Source: Zizania palustris
Lineage: Eukaryota > Streptophyta > Magnoliopsida > Poales > Poaceae
DNA: 64,000 nucleotides
Direction: 5' to 3'
NCBI GenBank assembly: GCA_019279435.1
Contig: JAAALK010000079.1
Location: 83,942,162-84,006,161, forward strand
A model generated the notes under the pieces. It was not told the origin of the DNA. It saw only the letters and a program-made list of their open reading frames with translations, and searched no databases. Numbering within the stretch: position 1 is the stretch's first letter; every line of letters starts with the position of its first letter. Positions 21,953 to 32,840 of this stretch are shown piece by piece. The position numbers and the translations under genes were made by a program.

Positions 21953-22723
21953 TCATTGTTTCTTTGTACTAATGTTACAAACGTGTGCATCCTCAACACT
22001 TAGAATGTATAATCCATTCACCAATGGACAAACACCATAGAGCATACCATTCGAGAATATTGAACAACATTTGTTCTTTATCACGAACTCATAACCTTCT
22101 TCCTCCAAACATGAAGAAGAGATAATGTTTCTGCCCATTGTTGGAACATAATAACAATTATTCAATTCAAGAACTAATCCCATGGGTAGTGACAAAGAAT
22201 AAACGCCGACGGCCAATGCTACAACCTTTGCACCATTGATGACTCGAATATCCAGTTCACCTATTACACACTTTCTTGACCTACTCAGTCCTTGCAACGA
22301 TTTACAAGTATGAATCATCGAACCGGTATCAAATACCCATGAATCATTTGGATGATTAGCAAGATTAATTTCAATAACATTTATACTTGGAGTAGAAGCG
22401 GAAGTCCTACTTCCTTTCTTCTTCCAAATTTCTTCCAAGTATAATTTGCAATTCTTGAATAATTGACCAGCTTTGCAGACAAACAAGGACACTGAGGTAC
22501 CATACCTCTTAGTCCGAGCTTGGCTCTCAAAAATGCCTTGGTATCCCATAATCATATTATGGACATTCTTTTTCTCATCTTGCTTCCAAAGCTCAGTGGA
22601 CAAATAGGCAGGTATGAGAGAGCTTACATTAAGTGACACATTCGAGTGCTTCTCACAAGACCTTTGGTCAACTAATTCATCATGATGGAACTCCTCTAGA
22701 ACATTTTCCTTTTTTGCTTTCAC
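21953..22723 (-). pseudogene. Element C gag-protease fusion with internal gag deletion
   Basis: One open frame of 256 codons. It starts with the gag N-terminal region (LEEFHHDELVDQRSCEKHSN), runs through MIMGYQGIFESQART, then jumps straight to KNCKLYLEE. Element A has about 120 more residues between the matching words, including the capsid end and the zinc knuckle. After the jump the protease active site WVFDTGSMIHTC is intact, followed by the GAG-pre-integrase words SNGMLYGVCPLV. So an in-frame deletion fused the gag start directly to protease, without the RNA-binding knuckle. Confidence 0.82.
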
Positions 22724-24043
22724 TTAAGAACACTTCTCAAGTTTTTCAATCGGTCAATAAAAATTGTTCCAAAAAAGAATCGATTGCAAAAATAAAGTGT
22801 TCTTAACAGTTGGTGCCATTTTCTACAAAGATTAAATGCAAGGTTATGCACTATGCAATGTTTACCTCTATCCAATAAAAGATATTCCACTATGTAAAAA
22901 CGGTCACTTTCCCTCTAATAACTCATAGTGGCTCAAGATCCATATTCATTCTAACTCCTAGTGAGCTTTGGCATCACTGCTAGAAGCTAGGTGACATAGT
23001 TAAGCAACACTCTACTAATCACATCATATGTGACTCTTGTCATTGGAGAAGCATCCTATGCTCAACTCTCAACTCTATGCTCCAAGGCCTAAAACCGTTT
23101 TGATAGCCTCGTTAAGCAAACCAATACTATGCATGCGGAAGTTTGACTTCCACCCCAACTGGTCAAGATAAAAGATAACACCCTACTTTAGTAGACTCAC
23201 TATCGATGATCGAGATTTTTGATGGGTGCAACTATTGGAAAGAGGATCAATACTTAATTTTCTAAGGGAAAACTATTCTAGCAAGTTAACGTCCCTAGCG
23301 CGCACGAAACATGCAAGAATAGTATGAAAGGAACATAAGTAAGGACCACAAACAACACATTGACTGTGACATAGTATGGCCCTTTCACATGGAGATCTCC
23401 ATATCCATGGCTCCTGTCAGTGAGTGTGTGATTTTGGCCTCCATGAACTATACCCGTATATCACTATAGCACCTATACTAGTTATATGAGCCGAAGCATC
23501 AATAATCGACATGCAGGTCGTATGAATGTACAACAGCCTTGTCTGTAAATAATCATGACATGCGGGCCATATTTAATTTACATTCAACGCATGCATCTCA
23601 TACATCACATTCATCAAGGCCATACCAGTCACAACATTCTCTGCAAAACAAAGTTAGGCAAAGAATCTAAAAGTGACTGAACTGGATCAAAACTTCTGAT
23701 TCTAAATCAGAACTTCCGACTTCAATATTGCTCTCTGTATCAATTAAAAATCGACATCAGAACTTCCGATCCAATATCGGAACTTCTGATTCGTTAGAAC
23801 TTTCGATACGTCGGAACTTTCGATCCAATATCGAAACTTCAATGGCAAAATTTCTCTCTGTATTGAATCGTATTCATTATCGGAACTTCCAATCAAGTAT
23901 AGGAACTTCCGATCCGACAAAAATCGAAACTTCCGATCTGGCATCAGAACTTCCGATTTTCTATGGATAGAAAACAAATCTAATCTGTTTTTCTACCATA
24001 TCTCCATAAATGAGGGATCTAGATCGAACACTGTGCACATAGG
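22724..24043 (-). other. Element C 5' leader, palindrome-rich near the PBS
   Basis: Homologous to 15165-16562 of A. 23690-23970 contains about ten degenerate copies of ATCGGAACTTCCGAT. Short open frames within these repeats on both strands are artefacts of the palindrome. Confidence 0.75.
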
Positions 24044-24055
24044 CGCTAATACCAC
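24044..24055 (-). other. Primer binding site of element C, mutated
   Basis: The minus strand reads GTGGTATTAGCG where A has GTGGTATCAGAG: two changes within the tRNA-complementary stretch. Confidence 0.75.
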
Positions 24056-24734
24056 TATTGGAGTGGAATAAGATGTTAGGGAAGTGTGTCCTCACTTATC
24101 CTCACCTCGCTTTGCCCATTCCTAGGCTATCCAATCGACGAAGATGGCGGTGTCCACATGAATAAGATGATGAGTGTCACTATTCGAGCAACGCCTCCAA
24201 GGAGTCCACACGTATAGGGATGAGATCAATCTCATGCCAGCGTGCTAGCACCGCTCGTGAGAACCCGGAGAGATCTCAATCTCAACTCTTGAGATCAAGA
24301 AAGGGAGAGGAGAGATTCTTGGTGGATAGGGTTTAGATCTAATCTAAACTACAATTCATCTGATCTTCAAGACCTCCTCCTCCCTTTATATAGAGCTAGG
24401 ACCCTGGGCCAAGTATAGATTAAAAAGCCCAATAGATCCAATCTGATCGCCCGCATCGGAACCTCCGATCCTATACCAGAACTTACGATCTAGACTCTCT
24501 GTTTCTGTTCTGGAAATTATCGGAACTTCTGATCCACTATCAGAACTTCTGATCCATTGGACCTTCCAATGATCCCAGAACATCGGAACTCCCGACTCGT
24601 TCAAAAACCAAAAAAATGCCCCAGGTTTAGCCATGTCGGAACTTCCGACAAGTGCAATATTTATCGAAACTTCTGATTCCAAATCGGAACTTCTGATTTG
24701 CCTGCCTAGAATTCTCTTGGGCACAATTCCTTCA
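24056..24734 (-). repeat. Element C 5' LTR, with a small deletion
   Basis: Starts TATTGG (TG changed to TA), then joins within about 15 bp to a position matching 18600 of the 3' LTR, so about 115 bp of U5-side sequence are missing. It ends cacaattccttca, followed by the TTAAG duplication. The TATA box is at 24383-24391, with GGAACTTCC palindromes at 24450-24700. Confidence 0.85.
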
Positions 24735-24739
24735 TTAAG
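24735..24739. repeat. Target-site duplication of element C, right copy
   Basis: TTAAG, identical to 18476-18480. Confidence 0.85.
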
Positions 24740-25262
24740 GACTGGGAGTAAAAAGAGAGAGAATGACAAAATAGGAGAAGAAAGGGAAAAGATAGTGTGA
24801 CGCTGGGCGTGGTAGATTTACTCTACTTAGCGATGGATCAAGGCTACTTCGACAGGCATGTTGTGGTGGATCAAGTTTGCTTTAGTAGGAAGCGACATTG
24901 CAAGTCTTCTATAGGCAGCAGCAGAGGTGGGTGGAGAGTCGAAGACACGATGGAGGTAGTTGGTGGCTGAGATTCTATAGGTGGTGGTGGCGGAACAGTA
25001 GGAGGAGCTTCAACAAGGTTGAGTAGTCCTTACTGTTGTGATCCTCTCTACCAACTACAAACAACTTCAACCAAACACATGCTACAATAACTAATTTGAA
25101 GGATCTCACATCCAATTTTGTTCTCTATTCAGTAGTTGGCTAATAGTATTTGGATACTTGGATTAATAGCTGGTTTAGTTAACAATAGTTGGCTAATTCC
25201 ATGGTACAAGATAAGAGAAGGGAAGATTAGAAATAAGAGAAGAGAAGAGACGACAAAGTTAC
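24740..25262. other. Intergenic, nothing recognised
   Basis: About 520 bp with no convincing ORF. It has a purine-rich start, a Gly-type repeat composition around 24920-25010 (gtggtggtggcgg), and two related words gttggctaat near 25135 and 25190. The last five bases, GTTAC at 25258-25262, may be the left target duplication of D. Confidence 0.4.
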
Positions 25263-26323
25263 TGTTGTGGTTTTGGGGTTTTCTCCCAAATTTCATAGGA
25301 TATATATGTGTATATGTAGTGAAAAGTTGGGCCTTTTACAACTAGATGCTCAAAAGCCTACTGTAGCTTGCACTCACTTGGAACAAAGGGTTTCATTGTT
25401 TTCCTAAGAACAACCGTTGCTCCCTAGATTGCAGCGGTGGTGGCACCACCAGCTGCCCGATTTCTATGGTGCACACACTAGTGTGCCTGAGAGGTGCGGT
25501 GGAGGTGGAGCTACTGACTCAATCCAAGGTGCATATTATCTTTGGTATATATACATGTATCGATTGCAGTCTGAGAGGGAAGAAATCAGATTTTCTGGTT
25601 CTTGAGCACCTTTCCATCTTGATTGGCTTTGATATTCTTGAGCACCGAAAAAATCAGCGTCCTCTCCAGTAATATGATTGTGCCGCTGAGTTGATTTCTC
25701 TAGCTAAGAGGATATTAGGTCTCTGGCTTCATATACCTTGGCTTGGTTTTGGATCCTCTCTTAGTAGCAACCATCTACTTCTTGGGATTGTGTTGAGGTG
25801 TGACCCCTCAACTCGATCAGTGGCATCGTATCTCCATCAACCTCATTGGTATAACTTGGCACAAAGGCGGCGAAGAATATGTTTTTTGGGATAACATCAT
25901 CACATGCTTTACTGGTTATTACTCATTGTTGTGCTTGACTAGTTATTTACTGCTGAAATATTCATTGTTGTTTATGAACTTTTGTCTCCTCTGTTTCTTG
26001 TTTCCGGTATATACTTGTTGGTATTGTTCTAAAAGATCTCATTACTAGTGCAGTATATTACTCAATAACTTGTTCCTGCTTACATTCATATTCTGCTAAG
26101 ATTAAATTAGTTGGATTCTTAGTGACCTGTTGTATGTTGTCACACATCTAGTGAATTAATACAAATTGTGAATGCATTTATGAGAGTGATCTTTCTAAAA
26201 CTTAGGTTGATCTATGTTGTTAGTTAAGTTTTTTGTTTCATTGATATATATGTGTTGTGTTTTAGTATTTAAATCTCGAATAAAATTTCTCACTGGATTG
26301 CTTATTACTCTCCACTTACAACA
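25263..26323 (+). repeat. Element D 5' LTR
   Basis: Begins TGTTGTGG and ends ccacttacaaca. From 25312 on it aligns by eye with 44330-45523: shared words include gggtttc, cagctgcccgatttct or its equivalent, cttctatctgttcttgagcacc-like text and ttgtcacacatctagtgaatta. The first 50 bp differ between copies, so the exact start is less certain. The two copies are clearly diverged. Confidence 0.75.
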
Positions 26324-26348
26324 ATCCATAAAACCTATTCGTGGAAAG

Positions 26349-26920
26349 ATGGCTTCTCATTCTGATGTTATTAAGCCTGAAACATTTAACAGGGCCAAAT
26401 TGAAGTGTTGGCAGGCAAAGGCTAAGTTGTGGTTGATAGACCAAAAGCTATTTTGGGTTCTTTCTGATTCCCAAGCAAACACCTTGACTGATAAATCCAA
26501 GAGTGAGTGGGAGGATGCGAATAATGCAGCTTTAGCATGCCTTCTAGCCATCCTCTCCAACCAGTTTTTTGACGTCTATGTGACCTACACAAATGCAAAG
26601 AAACTTTGGGAATAGTTAGATCAGAAATATTCTAAAGGGGATAATGTGAATGAGTCTTTTATCACTACCACATACCTAAACTACAAGATGCATGGTAGAG
26701 GGGCACCCGATGAATGACCAACTCCATGAGCTTCAACTCCATGTACGTGACCTTAGCCAATACGGGTGCAACCTACATGAGTCATTTCAGGTCAATGTGA
26801 TATTGGCTAAGTTTTCACCTGTATGGCATGACTTTGTGATGACACGTCGACATTTGAAGTAGAGAATTCCACTAAGTGATTTGATGTCTGCTATCAATAT
26901 TAAGGCCAAGGTCAAGGAGG
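26349..26920 (+). pseudogene. Element D gag, 5' part only
   Basis: Starts at ATG 26349 (MASHSDVIKPETFNRAKLKCWQ, cut short here) about 25 bp after the LTR. The opening and the WLIDQKLFWVL stretch match plant Copia gag of the Retrotran_gag/UBN2 type by recall. An in-frame stop at 26613-26615 ends the first frame. Gag residues such as LHELQLHVRDLSQYG and LSDLMSAINIKAKVKEV continue in shifted frames up to 26920, where the LTR of E1 begins. Confidence 0.75.
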
Positions 26921-28189
26921 TGTTGACACGAAAACGTGCCCCCGCACTTGGGCTGGTTCGATGATCCAAAAATGTCATGAGACGTTGACGTCGCGTTCCG
27001 ACAATCCTTAAACCATGGTAAGGAGATAACGGAGTCACCATGAAATTAAATAATAATAATCTAAAATTACTCAATTAACTGAAGTGTTAGAAAAGAATTA
27101 AAAATGATAAAAAACCTAACTAAACCCAACCGGCCAGAATAGGGCCGGTTGGACCGAAGCCTGACAGGCGGTCAGACCAGCCAGGGGTGTCCGGTCAGAC
27201 CGAAGGTGCACGACCAGTCTGAATGGCAGTGCGAAGACCTCACCGAAGGGGGCCTTTGGCACACATATGCGAAGGGGCCCAAAGGTACCCCGAAGGGACC
27301 TTCGGCATATCAGTCGGTCGGACTAAGGGTTTAACCCCGGTAGGACCGAAGGGTCTTCGGAGGTCCTACAACCGATGCAGAGATTAACTCCGGCGTCAAA
27401 TTACCTTCAGCACAGAGGGTGTTCAGGAGTCTCCTACGAGGTCCGGTCAGACCGGCCTTAGGCTGCCGGTCGGACCGCAGTGTGCCAGCACATCTGGTTA
27501 CGGCACGGCACAGGCCGGTCTGACCGGGGGAACGCGGCCGGTCGGACCGACAGTCCTTGGAAGATGACCTTCAGGCTCCGACGACCGTCTTCCCCTAGAT
27601 GGATCACAACCAAACTTCTCGGAGAAGCCAAGGGTGATGAAACACTACAAAAAATACCAAGAGATCAAAGTAATTCTGCCAAGAGACTGAATTACCAATA
27701 AAAAGCGATAAAACAAATAGAAATCCGTTACGTGGATGAAATGGACGATTCACGGGCGAATCGACAAGGACTTACTGTGATTACGACACGACGGACAAAT
27801 GGTTTACAGCGCAAACCAGCAAAGATTTATGTGCTAGGCTAAAACTAGGGCAAAGAAAGTAAATGTGATTCAAGGTAAATAATATATTGGATCTATTAGG
27901 GTTTTGGGAGGGGGCTTTGAATCGGCCTTGCCTCTATTTATAGAGGTGGGTCATGAGTTCCTGGGGTCTAATCTGAGTTAGACACGGGTTCCAAGTCATC
28001 CAAAATTAATTAGGGATAAAAACCCCCGAAATCAGTTATTTGGAGTCGGACTTGTGTTGGGCCGGTCTGACCGGGCCTACATGGCCGGTTGGACCGGCCT
28101 GTGCCAGGTCTTGGCATATTTTTGGTAAAACTACCAAAAAGTGATATTTCGGTAATCTTGACCATTAATGCCATTTTTTGCTATCAACA
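26921..28189 (-). repeat. Element E1 3' LTR (1269 bp)
   Basis: On the + strand it begins TGTTGACACGAAAACGTGCC and ends tgctatcaaca. A purine-rich tract (minus strand, GGGGGCATG) follows at 28190, marking this as the 3' LTR of a minus-strand element. It carries many GGTCNGACC palindromes (27130-27560 and 28055-28105). Confidence 0.85.
27932..27945 (-). promoter_or_regulatory. TATA box of element E1 LTR
   Basis: CTCTATAAATAGAG on the minus strand, itself a perfect palindrome, downstream of the U3 part. Confidence 0.7.
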
Positions 28190-28205
28190 CATGCCCCCTG
28201 TGTTT
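28190..28205 (-). other. Polypurine tract of element E1
   Basis: The minus strand reads a purine tract ending AGGGGGCATG directly before the LTR. Confidence 0.65.
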
Positions 28206-28275
28206 TGGCCAACTTTAGTAGGCCAAAAGCACAATGAGCTAAGGGCGATATGCTTTATATCGGCCTTTCAACACT

Positions 28276-29470
28276 TCAAGTGTTTTGCCACACACTTGGA
28301 AAGTACTTTTTCAGATACCTACCATTCAAAGCCCTACGAAATTGCTCTCCTTGAAGTGATTCTAGCAAATGCACATTACCTACAGTGATTTCAACAACTC
28401 TAAACAGACCTTCCCAACTAGGCGACCATTTGTCAATTTTTGGGCTCTTAGAGCCTAAAAGCAAAATCGTCTTCCAAACTAAGTCACCAACTTGAAACGA
28501 TTTTGCTCTTACCTTCTTATTATAAGCTCTAGCCATTCTTCTTTTGTCTCTTTCTATTGCTTCTAGAGCTCTTAACCTCTTATTGGTAACCTCTTCTAAA
28601 TTATCCTTCAAAAGAGTTTCATACTCATCGACCAATAAGCCATCTTACTTAAGTAATCTTAAAGAGCCAAGATTCACCTCCACGTGTAAAACGTCTTCTT
28701 GTCTATACACCAACTCATATGGACTTACATTGGTGTCACCATGATTTGCAACTCTACATGCCCATAATGCTTGAGAAAGTACTTCATGCCACCTTTTAGG
28801 AAACTCTTCAATCTTTTTCTTAATGAGCTTAATCACAATTTTGTTACTAGACTCGGCTTGACCATTGGCCTGAGCATAGTATGGTGAAGAGTTTACCTAC
28901 TTTATACCATAAGATTCGGCAAAATCACATACTTCCTTAGAAACAAATGAAGCACCCTGATCTATAGTAAGAGTTTGAGGAATACCGAATCTCTGTATAA
29001 TGTGCTTCAAGATGAAATCAATTACCTCATTTTGCGTCATGTTCTTGAGAGGCACGGCCTTGGTCCACTTGGTGAAGTAATATGTAGCCATCAACACGAA
29101 CCGATGCCCTTTTGAAGAGGAAGGATAAATTTGGTCGATGAAGTCCAAGGCCCAACCTCGGAACCGCCATGGTTTGATAATGAGGTTAAGTAAAGATGTA
29201 GGAGCCAGCTGAATATTACCAAACCTTTGACAAGCTTCACATCCTCTATAATACTTAAAACAATCCTCAGTCATGGTCAGCCAATAAAAACCCGCTCTTT
29301 TGAGCATCCAACTCATGCACTTCACCCACAGTAAGTCTAGACTGATCGGCATTCAAACATCTCAAAAGTACTCCATCAACAGTTCGGCGATACAACTCGT
29401 CATCGAGTAACACAAATTTAAACGCTTGCTGCCGAACTTTCCGATCGACGCGCTTGCTAGGATCCCTCAA
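28276..29470 (-). pseudogene. Element E1 integrase
   Basis: 29470-29267 is the N-terminal part with RRTVDGVLLRCL. 29352-28897 carries the zinc-finger end CEACQRFG, the first core aspartate in GWALDFIDQIYP, then KWTKAVPLKNMT and IDQGASFVSKEV (second aspartate). 28836-28645 carries the region after the glutamate (RWHEVLSQALWACR, GDTNVSPYELVY). 28635-28276 is the C-terminal GDLVWK-type domain (AKSFQVGDLVWK, WEGLFRVVEI). Broken by at least three frameshifts or stops. It matches plant Tat-clade integrases by recall. Confidence 0.82.
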
Positions 29471-29768
29471 ATATTTAATAATTGGAGTGCTCCAATCATC
29501 CTCACGACTTTCTTAAGAAATCGCCAAATCTCTATCTGAATTGGCGTTTAAATTACAAACCTTGGCTTGCCCCCGTGTCCTGAAACCTCCTGACACGGGG
29601 CAGTCGGACCGGCCATAGAGGGTCGGTAAGACCGGCCATTGCCAGATGACTAGCACAGGGCGGTCAGACTACCCTGACATGGCCGGTCAGACCAATGTGT
29701 TCTGATTCGGGTACTGAAATAAACCCAAGCATCGGTTTTTCTTGTGCGGAAAATTTACCTCTTTTAAT
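29471..29768 (-). other. Element E1 spacer with GGTCNGACC palindromes
   Basis: About 300 bp between integrase and the second RNase H. It contains several CCGGTCAGACC/CGGTCGGACCGG words (29605-29695), the same motif that fills the E1 LTR. No coding frame. Confidence 0.6.
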
Positions 29769-30208
29769 TTAGTAACCAGGAACTTGTTGAGCCAAGTAAT
29801 TTGCTATTGAATCGGCTTCTCTAGACACATGTGAAATTTCAAAATCATCAAGAGTAGTAATTATGTCTAAACATTTATCCAAGTAGCTATTTAGCAAACC
29901 ATTAAAAAATTGAGCAAGTCTAGCTACTTGTTGGACTACTAACAGTGGATCACCATATACATGAACATATTTAATACCCATAGAGCTTAGCAATTCAAGT
30001 CCTAGCAACAAAGCTTCATATTCGGCTTGATTATTAGTACAAGGAAACTCTAATCGGCATCCAATAGGCGGCGACTCAAGAAAGTGATGATGTACTCTTT
30101 CCCCTCCACTTCCTGAGTTAGCACAACTCCTATCATGCTATCTTCTGCAGCAATGTATAGCCGAAACAGAATCCCAACTTTTGGTACTCTAATCACAGGC
30201 GGTGATGA
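29769..30208 (-). pseudogene. Element E1 RNase H scraps (RT-linked and archaeal-type)
   Basis: 30208-30055 encodes the RT-linked RNase H words LYIAAEDSMIGVVLTQEVEG and SRRLLDA. At about 30055 the frame shifts and the text becomes the extra RNase H: TNNQAEYEALLLGLELL (catalytic E), then VYGDPLLVVQQV (catalytic D) and DSIANYLAQ. The 130 or so residues that normally separate the two are deleted. Confidence 0.75.
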
Positions 30209-31914
30209 CATCACCACTTTGGCCTCTTCGGTACTTATACATCTGAGGAGGACTCCATCGGTCGTTCGATGGTATAAATCTTCGTTGAACAAGACGTACT
30301 TGGTTGCCTGATACCTGAGTTTTCTTGGTGCCAATGCCGAAGGGTTTTTTAGATAATTAATGATACCACGCCTCCAATCATTGGCTTCTATATCTGTGAT
30401 TTTACCTCGAACGACCTGGCCATCGGCTTATATCCTAATGCCATTTGGAACAAATCATTTGCCTCCAAGTTCTGCTCCCTTGGGATGTGAGTGAGGGTCA
30501 TGCTTTGGAAGTTTGCCATTATAGTTCAGCAGCGATCATGGTACTCTTTTAGTATATCGTCCTTGCACTCGTACTCATTTGATAGCTTCTTCATAATTAG
30601 CAGAGAGTCTCTGAGAATCTCGATTGTATCAGCACCCACTTCTTCCAATAACTGTAATCCCTTTAGGATGACCTCATATTCAATTGGTGGATAAGGACTT
30701 GATAGTGTATGCGAATTCAAATGGTGCCCCCTGAGGGGAGATGATTACCAAGCCGATGCCACATTTGTGTCGGCACACTGATCCCTCAAAGAACAATGTC
30801 CATGGCGCCGGCTCAACGTGGGTCACCGCCTCGTCCCTATGTTGAACTATGAAATCGGCTATCGCTTGCCCTTTTATTGCCTTAGTCGATTCATACTTGA
30901 GATCAAATTTGGTTAGAGTGAGGACCCATTTCCAGACACGTCCTTTTAGCACCGGGCCGATAGCATATATTTAATGACATCGGCCTTTCATACTACGGTG
31001 CACTCTATCGAGAGCAAGTAATGCTTCAATTTAGTGCACGTGAAGTACAAACATAAACAGAGTTTCTCCACTACGAGGTACCGGGTCTTTGCATCTAGTA
31101 GTCTTCTGTTGAGATAGAATATCACCCTCTCTTTCTTATCGACCTTTTGAATCAGAACCGCTCAAATGGCTTCAATGTCGGCCGACAAATATAGCTTGAA
31201 TGGAGTCCTCTTCTGTGGCGGCATCAATATTGGCGGTGAACTTAGGTACTGCTTGATTTCATCAAATGCTCTCTGCTGCTTGTCTCCCCATGCGAATTTC
31301 TGGTCGGGCTTCAACTTTAACAATGGAGTGAATGGCTTTATTTCCTTCAAGAGGTTCTCTATGAACCTTCTAAGGAAATTTATCTTCCCGATCAATGACT
31401 GCAATTTAATTTTATCAGTAGGGGGTTAGGTATTCTTGATTGCCTCGATATTGTGCTAGCTGATATTTATCCCTCTTTCATGCACGATAAAGCCCAGTAA
31501 CTTCCCTGCCTATACACCAAAGGTACACTTTTTAGGATTCATCTTCAATTTGTATTTCCTGGCCCTTTCTAACACTTGATATAGATCGGCTACATGGTCT
31601 TGGATGCTGCTTGATTTTACCATGACATTGTCAATGTATATCTTTACTAACATGTCGATCAAGTCGTGGAAAATATAATTCATGGATCTCTAGTAAGTTG
31701 CTCCAACGTTCTTCAAGTAGAAGATCATCACTACCCACTCATATAACACGATGGCCCCTAGGCACCGGAAAGTCGTCTTATGAATATCTTCATCAGCCAT
31801 GAAAATATAATTATAGCTTGTGTTCCCATCCATGAATTTGATGATCTTGTGACCCGATACGGCATCCACCAACAAATCCAAGATCCGCATTGGGTACTCG
31901 TCTTTCAGGGTCAC
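30209..31914 (-). pseudogene. Element E2 RT (3' part), RNase H, extra RNase H, integrase start
   Basis: 31914-31690: TLKDEYPMRILDLLVDAVSGH and FKFMDG-like RT palm. 31640-31627: the catalytic box reads YIDN where YxDD is expected, so one aspartate is lost. 31404-31162: LIGKINFLRRFI and KCFAWGDKQQRAFDEIKQYL-like linker into RNase H. 30952-30680: FDLKYESTKAIKGQAIADF then the extra RNase H start WTLFFEGSV (usual DGS changed to EGS). 30720-30526: EYEVILKGLQLLEEVGA and LRDSLLIMKKL. 30334-30209: integrase start RTTDGVLLRCISTEEAKVVM. Multiple frame breaks. Confidence 0.8.
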
Positions 31915-32430
31915 TGTTGGCGCAATGGATTATGCCAACAGGTTCTATAAAATCAAGAACTGACAAACGAAGTGTTTGTGAATGCGGACTATCTCAAGCC
32001 TCCGAATAGGATAATAGCTTAGAATAGTTCGAAGTGTGTATTGAATATCTGAATATTCAATGCCTATTACAGGGTGAGAAGGGGGTATTTATAGGTAAAA
32101 CCTCTAGAGAAAAGACCTTTTTACCCCTTAATTACAACCGACATAGTGGATACTATTTCGGTATCCCTTATAGGGTTAGTATGGTAAAACATGCTCGAAG
32201 GATGTCGATAAAGTAGACGTCTCATCCTTCTGGTTGTTTCCCACTCTGGAGGGGAAGCCTTTCGGAGGGTCTCTTCAGACCGAAACCTGGATGGACCCTT
32301 TAGCTTCGAGCCCTTCAACCCGGAGGCAAGTCTTGGGCTCCGAGATTTAAGACTTGCCTTCATCTTCGTCGCATAATGTATTTGCTTGGAATCTTGAAGG
32401 ATCATGAGGATGAAGTATTTTCTCCCAACA
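31915..32430 (-). repeat. Element F 3' LTR
   Basis: Starts TGTTGGCGCAATGG and ends tctcccaaca. It carries the TATA box (minus strand CTATAAATACC) at 32086-32095. The polypurine tract follows at 32431. Confidence 0.92.
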
Positions 32431-32443
32431 GTAGCCCCTCGAA
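32431..32443 (-). other. Polypurine tract of element F
   Basis: The minus strand reads TCGAGGGGCTAC next to the LTR. Element G has the matching GCGAGGGGATAC. Confidence 0.7.
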
Positions 32444-32833
32444 TACTCTTCTCCGAATAGTCTATACAGCAAGGAGAGTAGTATACGCAAGAAATAATTT
32501 CATGCTCAAGAACTTAGAAAAAATTCATGGTATTATAACCGTTCGAAGTATCTTTGGCATCGAAGGTGTATCGAATCTAGGCTTCGAACTTGAACCTCTG
32601 TATGATGGCTCTGAAATAAAGTGAACCGTTATGACGGTAGTGCATCGCAAAGAGCCGTTACTTTTGTGTCATTACCCCTCAAATAGTCGTTAGACCTTTC
32701 GAGAAAGCAATAGCCAGAAAGTTTTACCGTGGGTTCACATTATTTCACCTTTTGGACCCACTTGTCATTGACGAGGGTTGGATCTGCAAGTGTGAAAACA
32801 TGCACGAATCGCGCTGAACGAGAATGGAGCAGT

Positions 32834-32840
32834 TATAAAA
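32834..32840 (+). promoter_or_regulatory. TATA box for the antisense gene of F
   Basis: TATAAAA on the + strand, 106 bp before the ATG of the antisense gene at 32946. It is followed by a C/T-rich leader (cttacatcttcatcattcctctcc). Element G has the same arrangement. Confidence 0.65.

Larger units (their letters stand above)
18481..24734 (-). mobile_element. Element C: Copia LTR retrotransposon related to A
   Basis: A minus-strand element of 6254 bp flanked by perfect TTAAG duplications. Order from high to low coordinates: 5' LTR, primer binding site, leader, gag-protease, integrase, RT, RNase H, 3' spacer, 3' LTR. It has internal deletions in gag, in RT, at the inner end of the 3' LTR and near the start of the 5' LTR. 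The outer boundaries show it inserted as a full element and decayed in place. Confidence 0.9.
26921..30208 (-). mobile_element. Element E1: Gypsy/Tat-like remnant (3' part)
   Basis: A minus-strand Gypsy element represented by its 3' LTR, integrase, an extra (archaeal-type) RNase H and a scrap of the RT-linked RNase H. An extra RNase H before integrase is the hallmark of the plant Tat clade. At about 30208 it joins, in frame, to the integrase start of another Tat element (E2). Its own RT, protease, gag and 5' LTR are absent. Confidence 0.75.

Noticed and set aside
23728..23977. Overlapping frames of about 80 codons on both strands
   Set aside because: Made by the palindromic GGAACTTCC repeats of the C leader.
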